A DNA stretch of 55,086 nucleotides from Marseilla massiliensis (GTDB taxonomy: Bacteria > Bacteroidota > Bacteroidia > Bacteroidales > Bacteroidaceae), in the NCBI RefSeq assembly GCF_016899855.1, contig NZ_JACJJG010000011.1:1-55086 (forward strand), in the 5' to 3' direction. Position numbers and translations under genes: made by a program. Below are positions 24,630-32,219 of this stretch, in pieces. The notes below the pieces were generated by a model. That model ran no database searches, had not been told where the DNA came from, and saw only the letters and a program-made list of their open reading frames with translations. Within the stretch, counting starts at the first letter, position 1; every line of letters starts with the position of its first letter.

Positions 24630-25373
24630 ATGAAAACAATGAAATTTTTAGCAGGATTGACGTTTGCCATAGTGTCCGTTTTCACATTAGCCTCATGTAA
24701 TGACGACGACGGCTACGTCTGGTATTATTATCCACAGCCAAACGCGCTGGTTACGGTGAAGCCGATTGAAGGTGCGGGCTTTTACATGCAGCTCGACGAC
24801 AGCACCACTCTTTATCCCGTAAACATGGCAGTTTCGCCTTATGGCGACAAGGAAGTAAGGGCACTTGTATGCTACCGTGAGGTGAATCCGGTTAACGATT
24901 ATTATTCTAAGTCGGTTGAAGTTTCATGGATGGACAGTATTCTTACCAAGGCGGCTGTGCCCTATCCGGCCGATGGAGACGTTGACGAATACGGTGACGA
25001 CGCGATAGAGATAGTGAAAGACTGGGTCAACATAGCGGAGGATGGCTACCTTACATTGCGTTTCCGCACGCTGTGGGGAAACACGGGGGTGGCACATTAC
25101 GTAAATCTTCTTACCGGTGTAAATCCTGACGACCCGTATGAAGTGGAGTTTAAGCATAATGCTTATGGCGATGTGGAAGGCATTTGGGGAGATGCATTGG
25201 TGGCTTTCAGGCTCAGCGATTTGCCCGATACCGAGGGAAAGACAGTGAAGATAACTCTTAAATACAAGTCGTTCAGCGGCGAGAAGAGCATACAGTTCGA
25301 CTATTGCAGCCGAAAGTCGACAACGGTAGAAGGCTCGGTAGAGCGTGCGGCTTACTCGTCACGACTCAAGTAA
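24630..25373 (+). CDS. NigD-like lipoprotein
   Basis: This 247-residue lipoprotein has a signal and lipobox (FAIVSVFTLASCND, Cys at about residue 23) and then a NigD-like N-terminal pattern (DDDGYVWYYYPQPNALVTVKP). NigD was named from a bacteriocin-linked operon, but most family members have no known function. A second Met (MKFLAG) three codons in is an alternative start. It lies alone between two terminators. Confidence 0.8.
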   Translation: MKTMKFLAGLTFAIVSVFTLASCNDDDGYVWYYYPQPNALVTVKPIEGAGFYMQLDDSTTLYPVNMAVSPYGDKEVRALVCYREVNPVNDYYSKSVEVSWMDSILTKAAVPYPADGDVDEYGDDAIEIVKDWVNIAEDGYLTLRFRTLWGNTGVAHYVNLLTGVNPDDPYEVEFKHNAYGDVEGIWGDALVAFRLSDLPDTEGKTVKITLKYKSFSGEKSIQFDYCSRKSTTVEGSVERAAYSSRLK

Positions 25374-25412
25374 GAGGGCTATATATTTAACAATCAATTA
25401 CATAAAACCGGG

Positions 25413-25448
25413 AAGGCCGCGCCGTGTTTTTAAGCGCGGCCTTTCTTT
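25413..25448 (+). terminator. G+C-rich hairpin with T-rich tail between the NigD-like gene and the ECF sigma gene
   Basis: AAGGCCGCGC (25413-25422) pairs with GCGCGGCCTT (25434-25443) around an 11-nt loop, followed by TCTTT. It ends 8 bp before the ATG of the sigma gene at 25457. It may terminate the NigD-like gene or act as an attenuator in the sigma factor leader. Confidence 0.75.
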
Positions 25449-25456
25449 CAGTTATA

Positions 25457-26020
25457 ATGGCTGGTAACGGCGGATACAAGGAAAGTGAACTGGTAAATCT
25501 TGCGGCACGCGGAAATAATGCCGCAATAAAGGTAATTTACGACACATATGTAGGTTACCTGTCTGCCGTGTGTGCCCGTTACATAGCCGATGAAGACGAC
25601 CGCAAGGACGTGTTGCAGGAGTGTTTTATACGTATCTTTACGTCTCTTGACAAGTTTGACTATAGAGGTGAAGGCTCTTTGAAGGCCTGGATGATAAGAA
25701 TTGTGGTAAACGAGTCCTTGCGTTTTCTTAAGAAAAGCACGTCTTACGATTTCATTGGGCATGAGGAGACGCTGCCCGACATCGCTGACGAACCTGAAGT
25801 TGAGGGAATACCCGATGATGTCATTAACGACATGATACTGTCGTTGCCGACGGGATACCGTACCGTATTCAACCTGTATGTGTTCGAGCAGAAGAGCCAT
25901 AAGGAAATCGGGGCGATGATGAACATTGGCGAAAGCTCGTCGGCATCGCAGTTCTCTCGTGCCAAGGCGTTGCTGGCTAAGCGTATCAAGGAATATAAAA
26001 CCATACATAAAAACGATTGA
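25457..26020 (+). CDS. ECF-type RNA polymerase sigma factor
   Basis: This 187-residue sigma-70 family protein has region 2 (VCARYIADEDDRKDVLQECFIRIFTSLDKFDYRGEGSLKAWMIRIVVNESL) and region 4 (LPTGYRTVFNLYVFEQKSHKEIGAMMNIGESSSASQFSRAKALL). The start at 25457 is chosen because the frame back to 25424 would begin inside the hairpin. It is 4 bp ahead of the next gene, whose product has a membrane helix and a beta-barrel domain. The pair is probably a sigma/anti-sigma unit. Regulated genes are unknown. Confidence 0.9.
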   Translation: MAGNGGYKESELVNLAARGNNAAIKVIYDTYVGYLSAVCARYIADEDDRKDVLQECFIRIFTSLDKFDYRGEGSLKAWMIRIVVNESLRFLKKSTSYDFIGHEETLPDIADEPEVEGIPDDVINDMILSLPTGYRTVFNLYVFEQKSHKEIGAMMNIGESSSASQFSRAKALLAKRIKEYKTIHKND

Positions 26021-26024
26021 TGTC

Positions 26025-27353
26025 ATGGAAAAATATTGGATAGAACAGTTGAGGAAAAGGTTTTCCGACAGGCAGGCAGCCGCTCCTGACGGCCTGTGGG
26101 AGGGCATAGAGACAGCGATGCGTGAGCGTGGCGCCCTTGGCGTAGTGCCAGCGGACGGCTCGAAGCGTGTCCGGACGGTGCCCCTGCGCTGGCGGCGTGC
26201 CGTTGCGGCTGCTGCTTGCGTGGCAGTCGTGGCCGGTGCCGGCTGGCTATACTTTGGGCAGGAGGCTGAACACGTGGCCGTCGGCGGTGCAGGTACTCAT
26301 GTTACCGCAAATGCCGACAAACCTGCGGCTGACGTTGCCGGAGACATTGGCGGCGACGTGGTGACGGCCAGTCCGGGGACAGCTTTGCGCCGTGTTGGCG
26401 AGAGGCTGGTGGCTGCCGTATCCATGACAGGCGAACATGTGGCGGAGGTAATAGATAAGGTTGACAGTCTTGAACATGCCAGCGCAACGGCTGTTGGAAC
26501 CGGAACTGTTGTAGCCGAGGCCGGAGGTCAGGAGAAAAAGCCCGCTGAACAAGGTGGCGGTAGTGTTGTCGTAAAGCGCAATCCGCCGCGTCAGTCGGGT
26601 GGCTATAGGCATGGCGACGTGGCTATGGGCGTAGACCGTGGGCATGGTGGCGGCCATGGCAGTATATCAATGGCTGTGTATGGTGGAGGCACGGCGCCGT
26701 TCGGCAATTCGGCGGGTGGACTTAACACCTCTCTTTTGCCCTATGCCATGCAGCAGTCGCCTATGAACGACAAGAACGTGGTCATGCTCTTGTCGTCGGC
26801 GGACGACGGTTACATGCCGACGGCCGAAGGCAACGAGGTGAGGGTGAAGCACCGCCAGCCCGTTAAGGTCGGCATGTCGGCCAGGTTTAACGTGGCCCGC
26901 CGTGTAAGCGTTGAGGCTGGCCTTAACTACTCGTACCATTCTTCCGACATTGCGTCTGGCGACGACGAGGGCGGATATAAGACTGAGCAGAAGCTGCATT
27001 TTGTTGGTGTGCCCGTGAGCGTCAGCTATGACATCTGGCATACGGACTATCTCGAGGTGTATGCCTCGGCGGGCGGAGCGGCCGAGTTCTGCGTGTCAGG
27101 AAAGTCGCACACGGACTATATTTCCGGCAACGAGGTGGTGCGCTCGTCTGACGATGACGTGCGTGATACGCGCACGCAGTGGTCGGTCAACGCATCGGCT
27201 GGCGTGCAGTACAATTTCAGCAGTCTTGTCGGTATCTACGCTGAGCCGGGAGTAAGCTATTATTTCGACAACGGCAGCAACGTGAGCACTATCTACAAGG
27301 ACAAGCCGCTGAACTTCAACCTTAACGTGGGGCTCAGATTTACCATAAGATAA
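26025..27353 (+). CDS. Putative anti-sigma/outer-membrane beta-barrel hybrid protein
   Basis: I recognise no single named family. The 442-residue protein begins with a short cytoplasmic segment containing PDGLWEGIETAM (residues 21-32), which recalls the LWE pattern at the start of Bacteroidetes anti-sigma-like proteins. A membrane helix follows (about 58-78, RAVAAAACVAVVAGAGWLYFG). Then come about 200 residues rich in Gly, Ala and Val with little predicted structure. The C-terminal domain of about 155 residues (from about 288) is an amphipathic beta-barrel of PorT/OmpA-like type ending LNVGLRFTIR. The layout would let one chain span from cytoplasm to outer membrane. The start at 26025 follows the sigma gene by 4 bp. 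Confidence 0.75.
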   Translation: MEKYWIEQLRKRFSDRQAAAPDGLWEGIETAMRERGALGVVPADGSKRVRTVPLRWRRAVAAAACVAVVAGAGWLYFGQEAEHVAVGGAGTHVTANADKPAADVAGDIGGDVVTASPGTALRRVGERLVAAVSMTGEHVAEVIDKVDSLEHASATAVGTGTVVAEAGGQEKKPAEQGGGSVVVKRNPPRQSGGYRHGDVAMGVDRGHGGGHGSISMAVYGGGTAPFGNSAGGLNTSLLPYAMQQSPMNDKNVVMLLSSADDGYMPTAEGNEVRVKHRQPVKVGMSARFNVARRVSVEAGLNYSYHSSDIASGDDEGGYKTEQKLHFVGVPVSVSYDIWHTDYLEVYASAGGAAEFCVSGKSHTDYISGNEVVRSSDDDVRDTRTQWSVNASAGVQYNFSSLVGIYAEPGVSYYFDNGSNVSTIYKDKPLNFNLNVGLRFTIR

Positions 27354-27363
27354 ACGTACCGAC

Positions 27364-27660
27364 GTGTTTACCGTAATAATCATCATGCTGGCCGGCATGG
27401 GGCTGGGCTATGTGCTAAGGGCTGGCCGCTTCGCCTTCGTAAGGCGCGCCGTAACGGTGCTGGTGTGGCTGCTGCTGTTTCTGTTGGGCGTCGAGGTTGG
27501 CACTAATCCGCGCGTTGTTGGCGGCATAGGGCGATTGGGCGCCGAGGCGGCTGTACTGGCCGTGGCCGGCGTTCTTGGCAGCGCGGTGATGGCATGGGTG
27601 CTATACAGGGTAGTGCGTGGCGCTCGTGATGACGACGGCGACGGCGGCCAACGGGCGTAA
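27364..27660 (+). CDS. LysO lysine exporter, N-terminal half
   Basis: This 98-residue membrane protein starts with GTG (MFTVIIIMLAGMGLGYVLR) and has three helices. It matches the N-terminal half of LysO/YbjE (DUF340), an inner-membrane lysine exporter. With the downstream 201-residue protein the total is 299, close to the length of the single-chain E. coli LysO. The two-gene form is known in some Bacteroidetes, so the split is probably natural and not a frameshift. Confidence 0.75.
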   Translation: MFTVIIIMLAGMGLGYVLRAGRFAFVRRAVTVLVWLLLFLLGVEVGTNPRVVGGIGRLGAEAAVLAVAGVLGSAVMAWVLYRVVRGARDDDGDGGQRA

Positions 27661-27720
27661 CGGTATGTATTTTATGACCGATAATACGTTTCCTTCACAT
27701 ATTACACGTATATTCAGCAA

Positions 27721-28326
27721 ATGAGGGGCAGTCTCGTAATAGTAGGATTCTTCGTTTTGGGCACGGTGGCAGGCGTTTCCGGCATTGCTCCGTCATGGCT
27801 TGCCGACGGTGGAGACATCAGCTTTTGGGCTTTGTGCGCCCTGATGTTCTTCGTCGGACTGAGTGTAGGCGGCGATACGGAGGTGCTGCGCAGCATACGC
27901 CGTGTCAACCCGAGACTCATGTTGCTGCCGCTGGTAACGGTGGCCGGCACGCTGGGTGGAGTGGCGGCGGCCGGTGCATTTATGCCCCATCGCAGCCTGC
28001 CGGAGTGTATGGCTGTGGGCGCAGGCTTCGGCTACTATTCGCTTTCGAGCATATTCATAACGGAATACAAGGGCGCTGAGCTTGGTACCGTGGCCTTGCT
28101 GGCCAATATTTCGCGCGAGCTGATAACGCTGCTCTGCGCCCCGCTGCTGGCCCGATGGTTCGGGCGGCTGGCCCCAATATCCGCCGGCGGGGCAACTACC
28201 ATGGACACTACGCTGCCCATAATAACCCGCGTATCAGGCAGCCGTTACGTAATACTGTCCGTTTTCCACGGCTTCACGGTAGACTTCAGCGTGCCGTTTC
28301 TTGTCACTTTCTTCTGTTCGCTGTGA
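27721..28326 (+). CDS. lysO: LysO lysine exporter, C-terminal half
   Basis: This 201-residue membrane protein has the DUF340 core: FWALCALMFFVGLSVGG, GAGFGYYSLSSIFITEYKGAELGTVALLANISRELITLL and GGATTMDTTLPIITRVSG. It lies 60 bp after the N-terminal half gene. Together they probably form a complete lysine exporter. A long hairpin follows at 28383-28439. Confidence 0.85.
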   Translation: MRGSLVIVGFFVLGTVAGVSGIAPSWLADGGDISFWALCALMFFVGLSVGGDTEVLRSIRRVNPRLMLLPLVTVAGTLGGVAAAGAFMPHRSLPECMAVGAGFGYYSLSSIFITEYKGAELGTVALLANISRELITLLCAPLLARWFGRLAPISAGGATTMDTTLPIITRVSGSRYVILSVFHGFTVDFSVPFLVTFFCSL

Positions 28327-28382
28327 CGTTTTAATAATCTTAATGCCTGCGTTTTTGTCAACGCTAACGCACATTTGCTAAA

Positions 28383-28439
28383 CCAACAAGGCTAACTGTC
28401 ATTCCGTGTTAAGCATGGAATGACAGTTAGCCTTGTTGG
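28383..28439. terminator. Perfect 23-bp hairpin downstream of lysO
   Basis: CCAACAAGGCTAACTGTCAT (start of the left arm, 28383-28405) is perfectly complementary to the right arm at 28417-28439, with an 11-nt loop GTGTTAAGCAT. No clear T-run follows. It could terminate the lysO transcript or be a remnant of a mobile element. Confidence 0.7.
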
Positions 28440-28673
28440 CTTAATGAGTGTGTATTGTTGGATAATATTTATGATAATGATATTTGGCAAAGTTTGGACA
28501 GCTTGTTTCTCAATGTTACATTATGTACACGAAACAGGCTCGACGGCTTTCGTTTTGAAAAACGTTGACGCTGTAGAACGGGCACGGCCAAAAATTTTCC
28601 GTCGATTGGCTTGAATATGTCATCCTGCGTATGCAAGCGTAGCACGTTTAAACACTCACTTTTACATCTAAAG

Positions 28674-28737
28674 GCCATGTTTTGTGCAACGAAAGACGGC
28701 CTTTTGCGTTCCGAAAAGCCGCCTTTTGGACATCGCG
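28674..28737. repeat. AAAGACGGCCTTT repeat cluster
   Basis: Units GGCCATGTTTTGTGCAAC, GAAAGACGGCCTTTTGCG and CCGAAAAGCCGCCTTTTGG follow in series, at about 22 bp spacing. Confidence 0.7.
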
Positions 28738-29058
28738 CAGCGCCTCCACGATTATCGTGGAGTGCTTGTATGTTCATTAAAGAGCGCTTATATTACAATC
28801 ATGTAACGGTTGAACGATTTTTTAACATACTTTTCTTTACAAACAAAGGACTGTTTTGCTAAGTATGCATGCCATTTTCATAAAATCCGTTTCCAGATTG
28901 CGCAGAAACCGTGAACTTTCTTTTGTGACATTTTGTAGCGTTTATGCACGCTATCGGTGATATATTGATAAAACGGGTGCGGGCGTTGCCACGAATGACA
29001 ACGCCCGCGCTGCTGTTATATAAAAATCATTGTATGCGGATATTGTAACCGTTTACGC

Positions 29059-30519
29059 TCAGAATTCGGTTACCTGCTGCCGACCCTCGAGCCATGCTAT
29101 CATGTTGAGCACGAGGAAGTTCCAGTTTTGGAAACCCTTGTTCAGCACGGGTTCGCCGTTCTCGGGCAGGTAGTATTCGTGCAGCGCGCCGAAGCGCTCG
29201 AAGTCTCTCCCGAGCAGCAGGACTGTCTTTTCGGCCAGCTCGCGGGCCTCTTCCTCGTATCCGTAATTAAGTAGTCCGCGGAACACGAGGTAGTTGACGT
29301 TAATCCATACAGGGCCTTGCCAAGATGAGGGATTGCCGCTCGCTTTGGTGTTGTACATCTTTTCCAAGGGCGAGAGGGTGCGTATTCCGGCCGGCGCGTT
29401 GTACGACGTGGTGTCGCGGAAGTGCTTGCTTACCATCTCGGCTGCCTGCTCCTTGGTAGCGATTCCTGCCCACATTGCCATGAAACCGCTCCATACGCTG
29501 AGGCGCTGGATAAGGCAGTCGTACGAGCGGGGCTGCCCCACGTGCAGGTAGAGGTCGCCCGGCTCAAGTCCGGTAATGTCGGGCTTCTCTACGGGCAGCA
29601 GGTTCAGGTCTACGCTGTAGTAAAATCCGTCGCGCCTGTCCCAGCAGTGTTCGCGCACGCGGGCTGCCAGTTCGTCGGCCTCGTCGGCGTATTGCCGTGC
29701 CGTCTCGGTAAGGTTCAGGCGTGTGGCGAGATACTCCATAGCCTTCAATTCCTTGTACATCAGAGCGTTGAGGAATATCGAGCCCGAGCTTTCGTGCGGC
29801 CGGTAGAATGTGCTGGGGTCGTTGTCCACGCCGATAGCCTCGTCAGTTTCCCAGTAGAGCAGACCCGTAGCGCGGTGGCGGTGATGGTTCATGTATTTCG
29901 AGACGAACGCCTGCAGGAAGTAGAAACCGTCCCTCAGCCATTCGGCGTCGCCGTTCATCGTGCGCGTGATAAACGCCGCGTGCTGCGCCAGCGTAGGCTT
30001 GTGCATGTTAGATTTCCACGGGTTTCGCTTGCGTAACATGTCCTCGCGGCTGGGCGCGTTGCGCTCTATCCAGATGGGAATCCAGCCGTCCATGCCTCCG
30101 TAGCTTAACGAGTTGAGCACGCAGCCCTGCTCGTACTTCAGCGCGCGGGCGCTGTCGGCCTTCGTGCCGCAGTCGGCCAGAATCTGCCGCAGCGCCACGT
30201 TGCTCAGCCACGAGTCCCAGTCCCACAGCATGTCAAGGTACTGGTTGCTACCGGGAGCAAGGAAGGGGTAGGGCAGCGAGCCGCCTGCCTCACGGTACAT
30301 ACCCTCTTTCTCCTTGTAGATATACCGCTTGCAGATGTCCTTGTACTTGTTTACGTTCTCGGCATTGCGCATTGGCAGCTGCGCCGCAGCCGTTGTAGTT
30401 AGCGCGAGGAGCGCCGCCGCTACCACCGTCCTGATACCGCGCGCAGCGGCGAGCCCCACGGCGCGGCGCGCGGCCGGCCACGGGGCCCTTGAGGACATGT
30501 AATGATTAATAGCCTTCAT
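29059..30519 (-). CDS. GH63/trehalase-like (alpha/alpha)6-barrel glycosidase
   Basis: This 486-residue exported enzyme has a signal peptide with core RTVVAAALLALTTTAAAQ. The catalytic region matches the GH63/GH37/MGH1-like barrel: LDMLWDWDSWLSNVAL near residue 96, NKYMNHHRHR-like helices (KYMNHHRHRATGLLYW), EAIGVDNDPSTFYRPHESSG near 230, GPVWINVNYLVFRGLLNYGY near 405, and HEYYLPENGEP near 455. The acid is expected to be an Asp in the VDNDP region and the base the Glu of HEYY, by analogy. The start overlaps the end of the SusD gene by 14 nt, so translation is probably coupled. It is likely the main periplasmic enzyme of locus 1, acting on alpha-linked glucosides or mannosides. Confidence 0.85.
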   Translation of the reverse strand: MKAINHYMSSRAPWPAARRAVGLAAARGIRTVVAAALLALTTTAAAQLPMRNAENVNKYKDICKRYIYKEKEGMYREAGGSLPYPFLAPGSNQYLDMLWDWDSWLSNVALRQILADCGTKADSARALKYEQGCVLNSLSYGGMDGWIPIWIERNAPSREDMLRKRNPWKSNMHKPTLAQHAAFITRTMNGDAEWLRDGFYFLQAFVSKYMNHHRHRATGLLYWETDEAIGVDNDPSTFYRPHESSGSIFLNALMYKELKAMEYLATRLNLTETARQYADEADELAARVREHCWDRRDGFYYSVDLNLLPVEKPDITGLEPGDLYLHVGQPRSYDCLIQRLSVWSGFMAMWAGIATKEQAAEMVSKHFRDTTSYNAPAGIRTLSPLEKMYNTKASGNPSSWQGPVWINVNYLVFRGLLNYGYEEEARELAEKTVLLLGRDFERFGALHEYYLPENGEPVLNKGFQNWNFLVLNMIAWLEGRQQVTEF

Positions 30520-32206
30520 TCTGCTTGAATTCTTCTTTATTGGTTATCGCGTCAAGGTAATCCTGCGGGAACGGGCGCAGCATATGGTATGCTTTCACGT
30601 TCTTGCCGGCGTCGGGATTGCCGGTCTTTATCCTCCGTAGGAATATTTCCTCGCCCATGCGTTTAAGGTCGAACCACCTTAGCTGCTCTCCTGCAAGCTC
30701 GCGGCCGCGTTCGTCAAGGATAAAGTCGATGTCTTCGATGTCGGCCTGTGTCACCTCCATCTCTGCCTCGTGACCGCTCACGGCGCGCGTCCTGCGCAGC
30801 GTGTTCATGTATTCCAATGCGTCGGCCTTTCCGCATTTGCCGCCGGCCTCGGCTATGATGAGATACATTTCGGCCAGACGTATCATGAAGGCATCGCGTG
30901 TGCTGCGGTCCTCCTTTACAGTCTCGCGTGTCGGGTCTGCAAACTTCGAGATGGCCATATACTGCTTCTGGTTCTTTAGTGTGCCGTCAGCGTTGTACAT
31001 CACGTCGCGGTCTATAATCTGGTAACGCCCCTTTGCCCAGTCCTTTTGTTCTTGTGTGGTAGACTCGCGGGTAGCCCAGATGGCCGTGTCGCCTACGTGC
31101 ATAAGCGGATAGTTGGTGCCGCCTTCCTTGTTGGCAATCCACAGAGTCTGGAACGTAGCTGCCAGGCGCTGATCGCAGTCGTCGTATAAGTCGAGCAGGT
31201 AACGCGTTGGCATGTAGTGTACGAATGGCCTTCCATACTCAATGCTTCGCTCCAATCCTGGCTGGGTGTCGTATTCCATGCAGTAGGACAGGTGTGAGTT
31301 GTTGCCGCCGGAGCGTATTATGTCGTCGTCGAACTCGCCGTTGTACAACTGGTTTTCTGATGAATAGTCCACGTACCATATCACCTCAAGGTTCCCGTTG
31401 CCGTCGGCGCCCTGCTTCCTCATGTCGAATACGGCCGAGAAATCCTTGTTCAGCTCGAACGGGCCGTTGTCAACCACGTCCTTGGCCATGGTATAGGCTT
31501 GTTCGTAAAGCTGCGTGTCGCCAGTCTCACTGGCGCGTGTGAGCAGTAGGCGGGCCTTGAACGCCTTTGCCGCCCACAGCGTTACGCGTCCGCCTTCTGA
31601 CTGCGTGGTAGGCAGGCAGTTGTCTGAGTTGATGCAGAAGTCAAGGTCGTCGAAGATGTGTGTATAGATGTCTGCTACAGATGTTTTCTGCGGTTCCGTG
31701 ACGATATGCTCGGATGGCTGGTCTGAATAGTAAGTGTCGCCGAATGTCTCGGCCACGAGCCAATAGTAGTAAGCCCTGAGGAATCGTGCCTCGGCTTCCC
31801 TCTGCTTCTTCAGAGCGTCGTCCGCGTCTACGGTCTGGGCATGAGCTATGGCCGTGTTACAGATGTTAATCGCCTTGTAGAAACGGTTGAAGTATTCGCT
31901 GAAAATAGCTACCGTACCGTTTAGGTCTGTCTGGTAAAGCGCCAGTGTAGGATAGTCACACTTGCCGCCGGGGGCAAGGATGTCCGTGCCCGATTCTCCC
32001 AACGCAATGCCCGGAGCCTTGCCGCCCCACAGGCGCATTGTCGTATAGCATGAATTTATAAGCGACTCGAATCCCTCTTCGGTGTCATAGTATCCGTTGT
32101 CTGCGCTCAGGTCGTTGCGGTTATGCTCCTCGAGAAAGTCGGAACAACTGCAAAATACAGCGCCGATAGCCACGATGATGGCGATAATATAATTATATTT
32201 TTTCAT
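30506..32206 (-). CDS. SusD/RagB-family nutrient-binding lipoprotein, locus 1
   Basis: This 566-residue outer-membrane lipoprotein caps the SusC transporter and binds glycan. The lipobox is AVFCSCSDFLEE with Cys at about residue 20. Family landmarks are YNRFYKAINICNTAI, EARFLRAYYYWLVAETFGD, FKARLLLTRASE and the C-terminal RLAEMYLIIAEAGGKCGKADALEYMNTLRRTRA followed by FILDERGRELAGEQLRWFDLKRMG. It lies 13 bp after the SusC gene and overlaps the start of the glycosidase gene. Confidence 0.95.
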   Translation of the reverse strand: MKKYNYIIAIIVAIGAVFCSCSDFLEEHNRNDLSADNGYYDTEEGFESLINSCYTTMRLWGGKAPGIALGESGTDILAPGGKCDYPTLALYQTDLNGTVAIFSEYFNRFYKAINICNTAIAHAQTVDADDALKKQREAEARFLRAYYYWLVAETFGDTYYSDQPSEHIVTEPQKTSVADIYTHIFDDLDFCINSDNCLPTTQSEGGRVTLWAAKAFKARLLLTRASETGDTQLYEQAYTMAKDVVDNGPFELNKDFSAVFDMRKQGADGNGNLEVIWYVDYSSENQLYNGEFDDDIIRSGGNNSHLSYCMEYDTQPGLERSIEYGRPFVHYMPTRYLLDLYDDCDQRLAATFQTLWIANKEGGTNYPLMHVGDTAIWATRESTTQEQKDWAKGRYQIIDRDVMYNADGTLKNQKQYMAISKFADPTRETVKEDRSTRDAFMIRLAEMYLIIAEAGGKCGKADALEYMNTLRRTRAVSGHEAEMEVTQADIEDIDFILDERGRELAGEQLRWFDLKRMGEEIFLRRIKTGNPDAGKNVKAYHMLRPFPQDYLDAITNKEEFKQNEGY

Positions 32207-32219
32207 GATATATTGTTCT

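Larger units (their letters stand above)
28327..29058. other. Gene-free region between lysO and polysaccharide locus 1
   Basis: This 732-bp gap between convergent genes contains a 23-bp perfect inverted repeat (28383-28439), an AAAGACGGCCTTT cluster (28674-28737) and A+T-rich sequence. Short open frames here (for example 28420-28614 and 28611-28862 on +) overlap the repeats and resemble no proteins. Confidence 0.75.

Noticed and set aside
27660..27721. A frameshift splitting LysO
   Set aside because: The halves have separate starts and a 60-bp spacer, and two-gene LysO is known in other bacteria, so a sequencing frameshift is less likely.
28420..28862. Two short open frames on + between lysO and locus 1
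   Set aside because: They overlap hairpin and repeat sequence, have no ribosome-site context and resemble no known protein.
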